From the NCBI GenBank assembly GCA_012656075.1, contig JAAKBF010000063.1:124001-188000 (forward strand): 64,000 nt of DNA. The letters run 5' to 3'. The notes below the pieces were generated by a model. That model did not search any database. It saw nothing but the letters and a program-made list of their open reading frames with translations, and was not told the DNA's origin. Below, one piece after another: positions 32,051 through 43,599 of this stretch (its first letter is position 1; the number at the start of each line of letters is the position of its first letter). The translations under genes were made by a program, and so were the position numbers. The stretch is from Phytophthora hibernalis (lineage: Eukaryota > Oomycota > Peronosporomycetes > Peronosporales > Peronosporaceae).

Positions 32051-35000
32051 ATGTCATACCCCCATGAAGCTGTGTAAATTAGCAGGTGAAGCCCCGGCGA
32101 ATGCTGACCTTCTGCATAACCGCACCTTTTTCAATCGTCACGGTACCGTTGTCGTGTCCCTGCCGTACCCTGTACGGCCCGGCAATAACTACATGCGACT
32201 TCGTCCGGAACAGCTTCGGCCCCAAAGCATTACATGGTCCCCAGCTTGATAGAAATGTCCGAGACGCTTGTCGTTCTCGCGATCGTTGTCAGCGAGAATC
32301 GCCCCAAAGCGGTGTTTGGAAATGTAGCTCCTGTTGGCGTTGTAGACTTGACGAGAGATCATATCTTGACCGTAGAGGAGCTGTCCTGACGACGCATTGA
32401 GAATGCTGTGAAAGCTCGCTCGTACAGCGACCGCAGCATAGTGGATGCTTTTCAGTCCACACCTTCATAGCACCGGATGATATTCAAAATCTCCAAGTGT
32501 ATGCGTTCGAAAATTGCGTTGGTTTGGGGATTCTTTGATGTGATAGGCTTTGGCTTGATTCCGTAGCTCAGTAGGAGCTCTGGAACTCCTTTCCAGTGAA
32601 CTCGCCGCCTTGGTCATGGACAACGTCACAAGGACGTGGATAACGGCAGAGACAGTCTCTGTCAAAGCTTTCAGCCGTCGTGAGTGCCTCCTTGTTGGGT
32701 TGGACTCCAACTTCCAACCATAGCGTAGCCTGGACAATCATCGTGATGCCGTATCCACCGTCGTCGTACGGGCCAATCAGGTCGACGTGCACGACGTCAA
32801 ACAGATTAACCGTCTTGACACTGCGTGGTGAAGTATGCCATAGTCCTGCTTACCGCCATGGACCTTGGCCTGCTTGCAGGTCAGACACGTTTGTGTCTGC
32901 TTTGCAATTGATATTTCCATGTTCGGCCAGTAAAAATATCTGGCGCATAGTTTTGTACTGCTGTTCGCGGGCAGGATGGCCCAGGTTCAGGTGGTACCAG
33001 TGCACGATATCGGCTCAGAGGCTGTCCGTAACTACTACTCGCTTGTGATAGGCAACGAGAGTACATCCAAGAAGTGGCAGTAGTTGATAGTCTGGGTTGT
33101 TTTTATTGGCAAGACACGCGGACTTGATTTGTTGAATCATGACGTCCGCCTCTTGGTTTTGACGGATGACAGGTCCGTGCATGAAACACCCTGGGTAGCT
33201 ATGACTTGCCAAAATCCTCTCAGCTAAATCATATCCGGTAGACTCCTCGAACCGCATGCGCAAAAATGCATTGGCGTCTACGGTTTTCTTGCCTGCATCA
33301 TCAAACGGTATTCCGCGAGCAATAGTTTCCACCGCTTTACGTGGAGACTCGTCTCAGTCGAGTAGATGCGGTTTTTGAGGTCGGTGTACCACCACCGGAA
33401 ACCCGAGCAGCATCGTGCGGTACTCGCGCAAGAACCCCATTACAGACAGTAACTCGAGTTACATGGTAGTGTATTTTCTTTGGTGCTTGTTCAAACTATG
33501 TGTATAGCACGCCAAGATACGCACCCCTGCATGATGATACCACCGAGCTGCAAGCCGCTTGCATACATGGAACAGCTTCACAAAGTCGGGAAATGAAAGT
33601 AGTACGGCGTCAGCAAATTCTTGTTGAATTGCATGAAACGCATCTGTGTCACTGGGCCGCCACGTGAACTGGGCCTTGTTACTCGTCAGCCGATGTAGTG
33701 GATGACAAAGTGTCGTCTTATTGGGCACCGTATCTCGATAGTAGTTAACCATACCCAGAAATCGACGCAGTTCCTTTCAGTTGCGGGGAACCGTAATCTG
33801 CTGGATCGCTTGGCTCTTTCTGGTGCGGCTGAATACCTTCCGTAGTGAGTGTAAAACCCAGCTAATCCTATTCATTGCGCACGATGTGGCACTTTTTGCC
33901 GTTGAGTGTGATGACGTACTTCGTTAGACGCTCGAACACTACACGCAAATGCTCCAAATGCTCATCTGCATTGGTGGAAAATAAAAGGATGTCATCGAGA
34001 TAGACTACGACGAACGGCTGATCTCCAAACACCTTCACCATGCAGGATTGGTACTCGTCAAACACCTCACACAGTAGCCCCGGTTCCCATCAAGTGACGA
34101 TATACACTTGGTACCTGCGAGTCGTAACAGAATCTCTTTGATCCGGGGCACGTAGCTAGGACTACGGCGCAGATACTTGTTTAGCCAGCAGAAATCAATA
34201 AGAAGCCGCAAATCGCCACTAGTATTCGCTAGAAAAAACGCAGGTGAAGCCATCTCGGAATCATAAAATTGCTCCAAGCCAACCAAGTTAATGTTAATCA
34301 TCAATTGATCTTCTCCTTGGCCTTGGCCTCCATTCTACGTGGCACTGCATAACGCTTTGCATGTACAGGCTTGAAGTCCGGCAACAAAAGAAGCACGTTG
34401 TCATCGAACTTCATGAGTCCCAGGTGGCCATCGTAAGGGTGCTTGCTCGCCCCAACGAGCTCCCAGTAGCGTTGCGTTAATACAGCCGATTGATGATCCA
34501 GTAGCAGTGCTTCTGGTTTCACTTCACTGCCAGCTACCTCTTTTGACGCCATCTGTGTCATTCACCACGCTTGCTGTCGGAACTCGTCCTTCGCGGAGTT
34601 ACCATCCCACTGCACCACCTTGTCCTGGAAGTTCAGGATAAATCACAAGGTATTCATGTCGTCTCGTCCAATCACCATGTCGTCAGGGCTGTCCTTGATC
34701 GCCTAAAAACGGTGCCTGATGCTCGATCCAGGGTTAAACGAGTGAAAGCGAAAACTTAGAACAGTGGTTCCATTACTGGTCACGTCACCAATCATAACAC
34801 CAAATACTATCGGGGACTTGGGTGTGAACTAGTGACCCAGCTGGAGATTTGCCTCCATCGTCTTACCGTTAATGATGCTCTCCGAAGCTCCACTGTCCAG
34901 TAGTGTATCAAAATGTTCGCTGGAACCGCACTGCAATTCGAAGCGGAGCCCTTGTGACCGGTGTCTTCGCTTGAATGAGGCCAATCAACTTGCACTTGTC

Positions 35001-35960
35001 ACTATCACCAGATGCGTCACCATCAGAATCCTTGAAGACTCGAAGGTAGTTCTTGCGGACGGGCTTCGGAGTTGTTTGCTTGTGCTCTTCTTTATCTCGC
35101 TTTTTCTTCGCATAGCACTTGCTGGTATTGTGCGAGGCTGTACTTCGAAAAGCACACCATTTATCCTGCTTGTCAGACTTGGCACCGTCATCTTTGACTT
35201 CTTGTGGTCCGACCAAGCTCTCTTGTCGCCACTTGTGATGCTGTTTCCCTTTGGTCGTTTTTCAAATCCAGATGAACTGGACTTTGTACGCCCTAGACGT
35301 TCACGTTTCGAGTGGCGCTTCTCGGCGTGCTCAATGCGTTCAAACTATGCGACCAGCTCATTGAGTTTGTGGAACACTACATCAGATGCTGCGAGCTTGT
35401 CTTGCCACTCCATGGGCATGCCTCGCTTGAAATATCAGATCTGCTGCACCTCCGGACTGATTTCACCATCCTCCGGGAGCTCCAAAACCAAGCGCACGTT
35501 TTCATTCATGCGGGCCGAGAACTTCAACACGGGCTCGTCGTGCCGCTTCTTCATAGTCCACAAATCGTTGTCCAGGTCTTCGGCGAAGTTGCACGGCACC
35601 GAAAGACGATCGACGTTCGTCTAGAACTTTCCAAAGCTCTGTTGTTCTCTTGTGGCTTCGTCAACGAGTTGCTGCCCAACAGCCGCCATATCTCCCTCCA
35701 TTAGCGAAGAAAGTTTGACAGCTTTCTGCTCGTCGTTCCAGCCCTTTTTCTTCGCAAGGCTGTGGAATTGGCAGCTCCGCTTGAGCCACTCACGAGCTCC
35801 TCCACCGGGGAACTTCTTGATTTTGACTTGCGCGGTGTCGGCCGGGATTTGTATCCGTTGCAGCCGTTGTCACCACTGTGTAGGGCATGTAATCGTCTTT
35901 TTCTTGCGCACTGTGCTGGATGGGACTGGACTCAAATTTCGAATCAAATTTGATTAATCA
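32050..35960 (-). mobile_element. Gypsy element 1, gag-pol (decayed)
   Basis: Reading on the minus strand: gag (VKIKKFPGGGAREWLKRS, about 35700-35890), a knuckle-like segment (WCAFRSTASHNTSKCY, near 35150), protease LLDSGASESIINGKT (near 34880), RT (LRLLIDFCWLNKYLRR near 34200; VVYLDDILLFS near 33990), RT/RNase H connection (FTWRPSDTDAFHAIQQEFA, near 33650), integrase (HVDLIGPYDDGGYGITMI and HDQGGEFTGKEF, near 32600-32790) and an integrase C-terminal segment at 32100-32240. The order PR-RT-RH-IN is Ty3/Gypsy. Many stops and frameshifts make it non-functional. Confidence 0.9.
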
Positions 35961-35969
35961 AAATGACAC

Positions 35970-36226
35970 CCTTGGCTGGCAGTGGCATGGCCAAATGAAC
36001 GTCTTGCTGGAAGATGTGCTTGTAGTTGATGTTATAAATGAGAATGAATTGAAATAGAGGGCCTGTGGCTCCTTGCTACCTACGGCCAAAAGCTATCTTA
36101 CTCAGCTTCATTATGTGGCTATCTCCTTCTTTCCCTTGTTCTCTTGGTTGTCGCCCTAGCCTGCTGCGTCTTTCGTTCTTATACTTCATGTGCCGAGTCT
36201 CAGTCTCGTTCGTCCTTTCTTCATGG
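35970..36226 (-). mobile_element. Gypsy element 1, 5' LTR (truncated)
   Basis: The partner of the LTR at 31309-32050. Similarity ends abruptly at about 36226, where a different, plus-strand Gypsy fragment begins, so the outer end of this LTR is lost. Confidence 0.75.
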
Positions 36227-36903
36227 TTGAGCAGAGACCACCGTATGACGATGCCGCGATTGAGCAGGAGCTACGCCCGCGTGTGAGCGGCGCGGTCGAG
36301 AGCGGACTTTTGCGCATAGAGTAGGGTAAATCGTCGGTCTGTAGAAGCGCCACATTGCTCTCGAGCAGGGGCTCGAGACGAATGAAAATATTCCGATGGT
36401 CGCGGAGACATTTGAAGTCACGGCGAACCTTAGTGAATCCAGTGACGTCATCGATCGAGTCGGCCTGCGTGCTTTAATATGCGGAAGGTGCCCCCAACCG
36501 TACTTGTGTGGTCGAGGTAGCGGTCCCTCCTCGCGACGCCACGTCTACCACGACACTTCCAGGCCTCTCCTGGAAGGATTTCCTCCGGGATCTCAAGGCC
36601 GGTGACATCGAGCAGGTTTGTTTGATCACCGATGCCGACTCGGTGCCGGACGATATCAACGCCGTCGCCCATAACGAAATACCAGGAAGGCCGAAGAGCG
36701 CTGAACCAAAGTCAGTGCGCGAAGAGCGCTTTGCAGCGCAGTCGTGGGAGTCATTGAAGGCGTCCGGCAACCCTGTCATCGAGACAGCCGGTAAGTTCGC
36801 CGACGTCTTTCCCGACAAGATCCCAGCAGAATTGCCAGCTGATTGTGGCGTGCGGGACGTGATCGATCTCGCGCCTGGCTCGCACATAATTATCACTGGA
36901 TAA
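36227..36903 (+). mobile_element. Gypsy element 2, pol fragment
   Basis: The plus strand encodes GKFADVFPDKIPAELPADCG followed by VRDVIDLAPGS, the segment between protease and RT in oomycete Gypsy polyproteins, preceded by an acidic linker (LITDADSVPDDINAVAHNE). The frame stops at 36903 before RT. It is in the opposite orientation to the adjoining Gypsy element. Confidence 0.75.
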
Positions 36904-36905
36904 CA

Positions 36906-36943
36906 CCAGAACTCAATCGGTTATCTCACCGATCGAGTTCTGG
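36906..36943. repeat. Imperfect 16-bp inverted repeat with 6-nt loop
   Basis: CCAGAACTCAATCGGT, loop TATCTC, ACCGATCGAGTTCTGG: a single mismatch between the arms. It lies immediately after the end of the Gypsy fragment and may mark a junction. Confidence 0.85.
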
Positions 36944-37120
36944 TGAGTTCACTCACGGTGAGTCTCACCCCCACCCTCCTGTCACAACCCGCCCTCCAAA
37001 ACCGCCCACGTACAGGCAACTCCGATGAGGCATTAGTACCGGTAGGTTATATTTTGTAAACCTTCATCCGGCTGGGGTCCATTACGGTTCACGTTTTAGC
37101 CGGTTACTTCTGTGTAAATA

Positions 37121-38031
37121 CACTCCGCGCCAGGTTAAATCAGCCACCGCTATTTGTTACTGTAACTCTGTCAATATTTCGAGTTGACGCTCGCTGTTTG
37201 GATATGTTCGATCTGTGATTGGTAGAAATACGCTACTTGTGTCAACGCGCTGGTTTTAGCAATCCTTGGCATGGCCCCACACAAGTGGCCATTTTGGCAC
37301 TGCGCCAGATTAAGTCAGCCATGTAGGTACATACAAAAATCAAGTATATCATTAGGATGGTGAAATTGGTAGTACGTCTTGTTACCTTTCTTGACTATGA
37401 CTTCAAAGCACCAGCGGCGTATTGATTCAATGAGAGACATTAGCGAGGCAGTAGGAATAGCTTCCCAAGCCTCAAACAGTTCAGCCTTTAATGGAGGCAT
37501 GCTATCGAACTGTGTTCCAATAATCGAAACTCTCCTACTCATAATGGCCCACACTTCCCTATCGGGTTTAGATCTGGTGCATTAGAGTGCAATATAACGA
37601 TCACTGACCCCAGCGTAGGTAGAGGCGTTCGATTCGCCATCAGCCTTGGCTTCTTCGTGGTGAGTGTGGGATGCTTCTATACAGGTGGAGGGGCTTCGCC
37701 TTAGGTAGAGGGGGCTTCCTCATCCCTCGTAGGTTGCGAAATGACTACCAGCTCTCCATCGACGCGATTGTACCTGTCATCCATACACTACCAATTTCAC
37801 CATCCTAATGATATACTTGATTTTTGTATGTACCTACATGGCTGATTTAATCTGGCGCAGTGCCAAAATGGCCACTTGTATGGAAGCCATTGCTAAAACC
37901 AGCGTGTTAACACAAGCAGCGTATTTCTACCAATCATAGATCGAACATATCCAAACAGCGAGCGTCAACTCGAAATATTGACAGAGTTACAGTAACAAAT
38001 AGCGGTGGCTGATTTAACCTGGCGTGGAGTG
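37121..38031 (-). mobile_element. Internally deleted Tc1/mariner element with long TIRs
   Basis: The ends CACTCCGCGCCAGGTTAAAT on the left and the reverse complement of CCTGGCGTGGAGTG on the right are flanked by TA (37119-37120 and 38032-38033). The inverted repeats extend about 260 bp (roughly 37121-37380 and 37770-38031), and each contains a second, internal copy of the terminal motif (CACTGCGCCAGATTAAGTCA). Only a fragment of transposase remains between them. The TA target and the transposase fragment support Tc1/mariner. Confidence 0.9.
37315..37610 (-). pseudogene. Tc1/mariner transposase C-terminal fragment
   Basis: On the minus strand, ILHSNAPDLNPIGK is followed after a one-base frame change by VWAIMSRRVSIIGTQFDSMP and RRWCFEVIVKKG. 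APDLNPIE..W is the conserved block that carries the last catalytic acidic region of Tc1/mariner DDE transposases; here E reads G. The frame runs into the TIR and ends at 37315. The N-terminus and the first catalytic residues are deleted. Confidence 0.85.
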
Positions 38032-38451
38032 TAATATTTGCGTAGAAGACATATTATTTATATTTAGTGCAATAATTGGTTGTATTTTTATACTTCCCCT
38101 CGAGTTGTCAATAATAAGTTATTTACACGGAAAATGTCATAGTTATTGTACTGGTATTATTTTTTCCGGTCTATGCCAAGGCTGCAGAGGAGGAATCGGT
38201 CGAGCAGATTCGAGGCTGCATGCTCTTGCAAAACCTGGCAGCAGCACCAACCGACCGGGGGAGGTTACTGAAGCTGCCAATTGTGATTCTGCGGTACTTC
38301 GCAGCGAATGAGAGCGACAATGATAACGTGGTTCCCACTCACCGCTGAGGAAATACCAAAAACATCAGCAATATTATGGTGCATCACCGTAGAAAACAGC
38401 AGGTGCACCGGTTCATAAAAAGTTCGAATCGGCAAATCCCCCTACGTAACA

Positions 38452-39207
38452 GTGTATGATTGGTTTATTGTTTTAGCCAATTTAATTTATGTGTGGTTGA
38501 GGCTACGGCTCATTATAGATCTCGATGAGCTCTCAAGACCCCCTCTCCCACCCACGACGGTGACAACATGCACAGCGTTAGGCCCCGCGGCAACGTCGGC
38601 GGTCGCGTCGGCAACGAAGGAGGCCTCGCGGCCACGGCATAGCTCGCCCCGCAGCCACGACGATGACCACGACGGCGAACACCAGGACGGCGGCCAATGG
38701 CAGTACAGCACGCAGAAAACTTCAGTTAACACGCAAGATATTTTGACCAAAGATTTAATTGGAGAATTGCGAGGTTTGGTTCTAACTGGAGACTACGAGG
38801 CCGCCAGTTATAAGATCCACCGGATCTACAAGAAAATACCGGAGAGCAAGGATCGCTACATTTCAGGAGGCTTTTCGGGGAAGACGGCAGTTGAATCAGA
38901 TGCACCCGCTCTACGCCTGCAATGATGTCGCCGGTTTTCGAGGTAAGTGCCAAGCTACCGACCGATAAAGAGCACTTGCTTGATGGACTGGAGACGGAGG
39001 ATATACTGGGGTTTATCAATGAAGGAGTACGTGCAGTTTTTCTTATCCTCAATTCAGCTTGAAGACGGCTCTACCAACGCACAAAGTGCTGCTCAAGCGA
39101 AGTCGGACAAGCGACGCAAGCGCCGGGAAAAGATGGAGAGAGTTCGAATGCACAAGAAAATGAAAGTAGAAAGCAATGACGAGGAGAAAGGGAGAGAACA
39201 GAAGTAG
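38452..39207 (+). other. Broken hypothetical coding fragments
   Basis: One frame (38452-38925) contains DLIGELRGLVLTGDYEAASY. A second (from 38922) reads MMSPVFEVSAKLPTDKEHLL and GFINEGVRAVFLILNS. A third (to 39207) is lysine/arginine-rich (KRRKRREKMERVRMHKKMKV). The pieces lie on one strand in order and may come from one decayed protein, perhaps retrotransposon gag. No domain was recognised. Confidence 0.3.
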
Positions 39208-40292
39208 ATTCGTTAATTTGCTAGACACCAGTTTCAAAAAAAGTTTAGAAATTCCGCAGCCTCTGTACTTCTAGATGCACAAAGATTGATAGATTTTAGA
39301 TACGGTTCCTAGCAAAGCCCCGCGTATATTGGGCAGAACCAAAAGACTACAAATCGTGTTGAACTTTGTACGGATAGTAAATGCATTGGTCATCGCTTTC
39401 ATACTGCAGCCCCAGCTCTATTTTTCTCTTCAGACATTATCTGGACGTGGTAAGTATGTCAGTACGCCATTCGGTTCAAATTATACAAAGCAAACTTTAT
39501 GAAAACTTTGCTAAAATCAATGTATGTGTGTTGAAGTTACGGCATGTAAAGTCCAAATATGTCGAACTTCTATATGCAGCCCCGGTTCCATAATTCACTT
39601 AATCAACTTACTGATCTACACAGGGTGTTTGAGGGACATTATGACCATCTTACACATGACGTAGTTGACATGGCAGCTTCAGATAGCTTTGATCCTTCCT
39701 CTTGCATCCCACTGTCAATAAACGGTTACGGATATGTAATCTGTTCGGGAAAGGTCAGTGATGCGCGTTCCAAAACATATATCAAGATCGTTTACAACTT
39801 GAAGTGTAACTAGACCAACATATCATTAGCTGGATAGCCCCAGCTCTGAATTTACCGTTCATGTTGCACAAGTTTCGTACGTGGGTGAATGTATGATTGT
39901 TCACGCATTGTACAACCTAAATTCTGTGAGCTGATGCTACTTGTTCGAATCTTTATCAACCTTCAATCTACTCCTCTAGATCCGGGCCGCTGTTTGATGG
40001 TCGTCCAGCTCGACCAGAACGACGATGGGTAACACCACAATTAACTAGTGTCGCTCTTCTGTCTAGGTCCATCGTTCCGCGAGCCGTCATGGCGTACAGA
40101 CTGTGAATACAGTAGCCAAATTCTCCCTAGAACCGACAAGGACAGACACGCAATTGTATGTCAACCTCCCAACCCGTAGAAGGCATGCCAATCGTCTCCA
40201 TTCTAGCTGTCAGTTTGTTCAGTTGAGCCGAGATCGGAAGTTCTTCCACAGTTCTCTTTTTCAGTTCATCATATACCCGAGGCGACGGGCGG
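39208..40292. other. AT-rich stretch without recognised gene
   Basis: Only short frames are present and none resembles a known family. I saw no clear repeat or RNA gene. Confidence 0.5.
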
Positions 40293-41815
40293 CTAACCAC
40301 GCGAACTACATCTCGCGGGGCTGGACAAAATGAAAGCGATACTGCTGCGCGTTGCCGAGTGCAACGAAAGCAGCCCTTCCCGCGTCATAGCCTTAACTCT
40401 GCGCATCACCCGCGGATCTGCTACCGCTGTATTTTCAAACGTTCTAGGCAGCATACCTTCGGTCGAACACAGCACCAATAGCTGCGCAAGCAGCACTCCG
40501 ACTTTGAGCTTGCGTCGTAAAGTGACATCTCGTTTGATGGCTGCATTGAATGTCTCGTAGGGGTTGTTTGTCGTAGCGAAGCCACTTGGTGTGTGGAAAC
40601 ATTGCCCCTGTGGTTCAACCACGTCTTTGAAAAGTATGCTGCGAAACGCAACAGCTCCGGCTGCTTTGGCCACCCCCGCTGAACAGTGCTTAGTTCCTCG
40701 TGAAACTCTGGTCACTTGAAGAAAATGAAGGTCGTGGATGGCAGTCATGACGGATACGGCAGTATTTTGCTGCAGAGAGCGATATTTCTCGTAAATCTTC
40801 TAAGCCACGTGAAAGTAGCACATCAGAAACACAATATCGTTGTCTCTGCCAAGACTTCTTGTACAGCATTCCACTGGGCTGCGTCTGCATCGCCCATGAC
40901 GATGTGTACACAAAGCGGCTTCCCGGTAACAGCTCTGTACACCCGTCTAAGCAACGTTAGAACCGCTGCGTGGTGCTGTTGTTGCTGCTGGGAGATGATG
41001 AAAATTCCAAGAAGGTGGAAACGTCTCGCTCGGTCTGAAATACCCACTACCGCAACCGGGTAGCCCACCTGCGTCAGCTTGTACGTTGCGTCAACGTGAA
41101 GCACAAAAGAATGCGGATCACGATCGGCTCGTCGAAGGAGTTTCTTTGAGCTGATTCCAACGACGAAATGGTCACGGTCACTTCCATTCCCTGTCACAGC
41201 GTTTCCAGTGATGTCAGTCCGCGAAGTGAAGGTAAACGCAGAGGTTTATTTCTCTTCTCCTGTGAAGGATGCCTCTCGGATCCTTCTCCCCACAGCGTCA
41301 AGAATGTCGCTCCCTCCAAGTTTCCCAGTGACGTAGTGGTGGGTGAACCGTTGCACAGTACTGAGCGGTGGAGCCGTGGTCTCGACGAGACTGAAGCGCT
41401 GGAGAAGCGCCACCCAGATCCGCTTAGAATTCAGCCCTCGGGCCGCCCAATCCCGGACAACTTCCTTCATCGCGAGCGTTAAACCCAGACGTTGTTGGGC
41501 ACGAGCTGGTGTCAAATGGCTGGAGGCTACCTCGATCGTTACCAGGCTATCGTGTTGACAGGTCAGGATTCGCGCTCGCCAGGGACACTTCACTGCGATG
41601 GGCACGTCGACGCAGGCCTTACAAACGCAGAGAAGCCGCTGGGTACGCATGGGACGAGGGGCTGGGTCCATGCATACGTAGCACGGGACGAGATCACTTT
41701 TGGCGACACGATATTTCTTGAACTCTGCCGTGAGAGTGTCGGCTTCCAGTTGAGGTATCCCGGACGCGATACGTTGCCAAGATTGGCTAGAGCGACGAGT
41801 GTGGCCGGGATCCAT
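40293..41815 (-). pseudogene. Mutator-like (MULE) transposase relic
   Basis: The first frame from 41815 contains a zinc-finger-like N-terminus and LAMKEVVRDWAARGLNSKRI. A single in-frame TAA (41246-41248) separates it from DHFVVGISSKKLLRRADRDP, SFVLHVDATYKLTQVGYPVA and VHIVMGDADAAQWNAVQEVL, the DDE-type core of MULE transposases (D in HVDAT, D in MGDADAAQ). Beyond 40823 the frame changes several times; the end includes ATTNNPYETFNAAIKRDVTL. No terminal inverted repeats could be assigned. A relic of a DNA transposon; family call is good, activity lost. Confidence 0.8.
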
Positions 41816-42245
41816 CCTGTAGAAGCGTACACAGGCGTAGGTGGTTCGTAGTGGGGCTTGTTTGAAAGTGAGTGGCTATGGTTCGAGGCCGGCAACCGAC
41901 CGCGCACTGATTGGCTAAAAGTGGATCGCTCCTATGAACGCCTCGCGTTGCGGGTGCGAATTGCCTTTTACGGTGAAAGTTGTATTTTGGTGGTGCATAT
42001 AGTACAGTTTTGGTGCTTCCGGTACAAAGGAGGGTGTGACAAGTACTCCCTACTCGTCGCTTCCTGTCTCGTCGGCTTCTGGAGCTATGAGTGAAGTCGA
42101 TCGCATCCAGGAAGTAGCAAGCCATCACGCACCACTTTTAATCTGTCTAATATTGCCGATATCTGTTTGCAGAATGCAATCACATATCAGTACTGAGAGG
42201 GATTATCACGTGTTCATTAATATCGAAAACTTCTATTACCGGTAG

Positions 42246-42769
42246 GGGTGTTTCATTTCAGGAATATCTGGAATAAGAATTGCAAAAAATATTCCAACCT
42301 AACCCTTAGGCTGAATACACTTCATGCATTGGCTAAGAAGTTATTCCTGGAATAAAGTTATCCTTGACTTTTAAGTCAGGATAAAGTTAATCGGCGGGAA
42401 TAACTTGTGCAAGTTGATATCAAGTTGGTGGCCTCAAAGCGAGGTAACGAGCCATCGCAGAGGAGGGCAAGGGGGTATCCGCGAGGGGGCCCAAACCTGT
42501 GGTTTCAGCGAACACATTGCGGAGGACCTCGGCGGGGGTGATGCAGTACCCCTCACTGTGAAGGAGCGGCTAGAGGCGATGCTGAGCGCTGCGCCTGCGT
42601 GGCACCACGCTTCTGCGCCTGACAGACGTTTTCGAAATGAGGGGCTAGTTATTTTACCTGTATAAATTGATATCATTTTGTAGAACCACGAGTTTTTCAG
42701 AAGCTGTTTCGTTTGAATTGCTATTCTGGCCAACGCTATTCCGAATTTATTCCTAAATGAAACAACACC
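42246..42769. mobile_element. MITE with GGTGTTTCATTT-type inverted ends
   Basis: The left end GGGTGTTTCATTTCAGGAATA pairs with the reverse complement of the right end, GGTGTTGTTTCATTTAGGAA. It is about 524 bp with no coding capacity recognised. Target duplication was not clear (TAG or TTA possible), so the superfamily is undecided (Harbinger-like is one option). Confidence 0.6.
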
Positions 42770-42778
42770 TTACATGTA

Positions 42779-43029
42779 CACCATTCCCCTAATTAGTCGT
42801 GCCACGACTATTTACCGTGTAGGGTTCGAATTCCCCCTACCTTGTTTTGAGAACCATGTATCTCAAAAGTACTTGCCTCCACTCAAAGTAAAATACACCA
42901 CGCAACTGCCTTGTCTACCGGTAGATCTACCAGAATCCGGTCTCTTTTCTTGATTTAAGGTAGAAATGAAAATATTTTTTAAAACCTGTGGAAAGGTTTA
43001 GGTCACACGACTAATTAGGGTGAACGGTG
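42779..43029. mobile_element. Short MITE, TA-flanked
   Basis: The left end CACCATTCCCCTAATTAGTC pairs with the reverse complement of the right end, CACCGTTCACCCTAATTAGT. TA lies on both sides (42777-42778 and 43030-43031). At 251 bp it has no coding capacity. It starts 10 bp after the previous MITE. Confidence 0.8.
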
Positions 43030-43031
43030 TA

Positions 43032-43599
43032 CCGCAAACGGGAGATGCCAAAATTGAAAAATCTGATCACTTTTCATTTCATATCAATTTAAGAAGGGTG
43101 AGGGACGACTGTACCGGTACTATAACATACCGACAGTGTCGGTCCGACACATGTATTTTTTTGGACTGGTATAATACATGCACAGGACATGTCGTATTAA
43201 TAACACTTGGTCTATAACCAAAAATCACTTGTGCGAATAAATTATTTCTCACAGCACAATTTTTTTTAGATAATATTTGAATTAATTAATATCCATTGCT
43301 CGACACAATTCGTTTACAGAGGTGGCTATTTTTTCTACCTCTTTCTCTAAATACCCCGGCATATCCGTTTACGTTAATCTCATAAAAAAGTCATTTTCTT
43401 GTACTAGATCTAATTCCCTGAAATCGCTTCACAGACTCTACTGCGCCTACAGAGAGGGACGTCTGTATATAAGTTTGAAATGTTTACTGAGTCCACTGTA
43501 CCCATTCCACAGCACCATTCCTAGCGGTGTCTATTCTCGCCTTCGCCTCGTGCGCTCCAGTCTCTCGGACAGCAGTTTCCCCATAGTCATCGCAGCGAG
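43032..43599. other. Upstream region of sphingomyelin-synthase-like gene
   Basis: No gene was seen. Pyrimidine-rich sequence with CCATTCC motifs lies in the last 100 bp and may include the transcription start, but no clear initiator match could be fixed. Confidence 0.4.

Noticed and set aside
42826..42840. GGTTCGAATTCC as a tRNA T-arm/B box
   Set aside because: No matching A box, anticodon arm or acceptor stem could be built; it lies inside a MITE. Similar GGTTCGAA matches near 26113 and 41877 also lack cloverleaf context.
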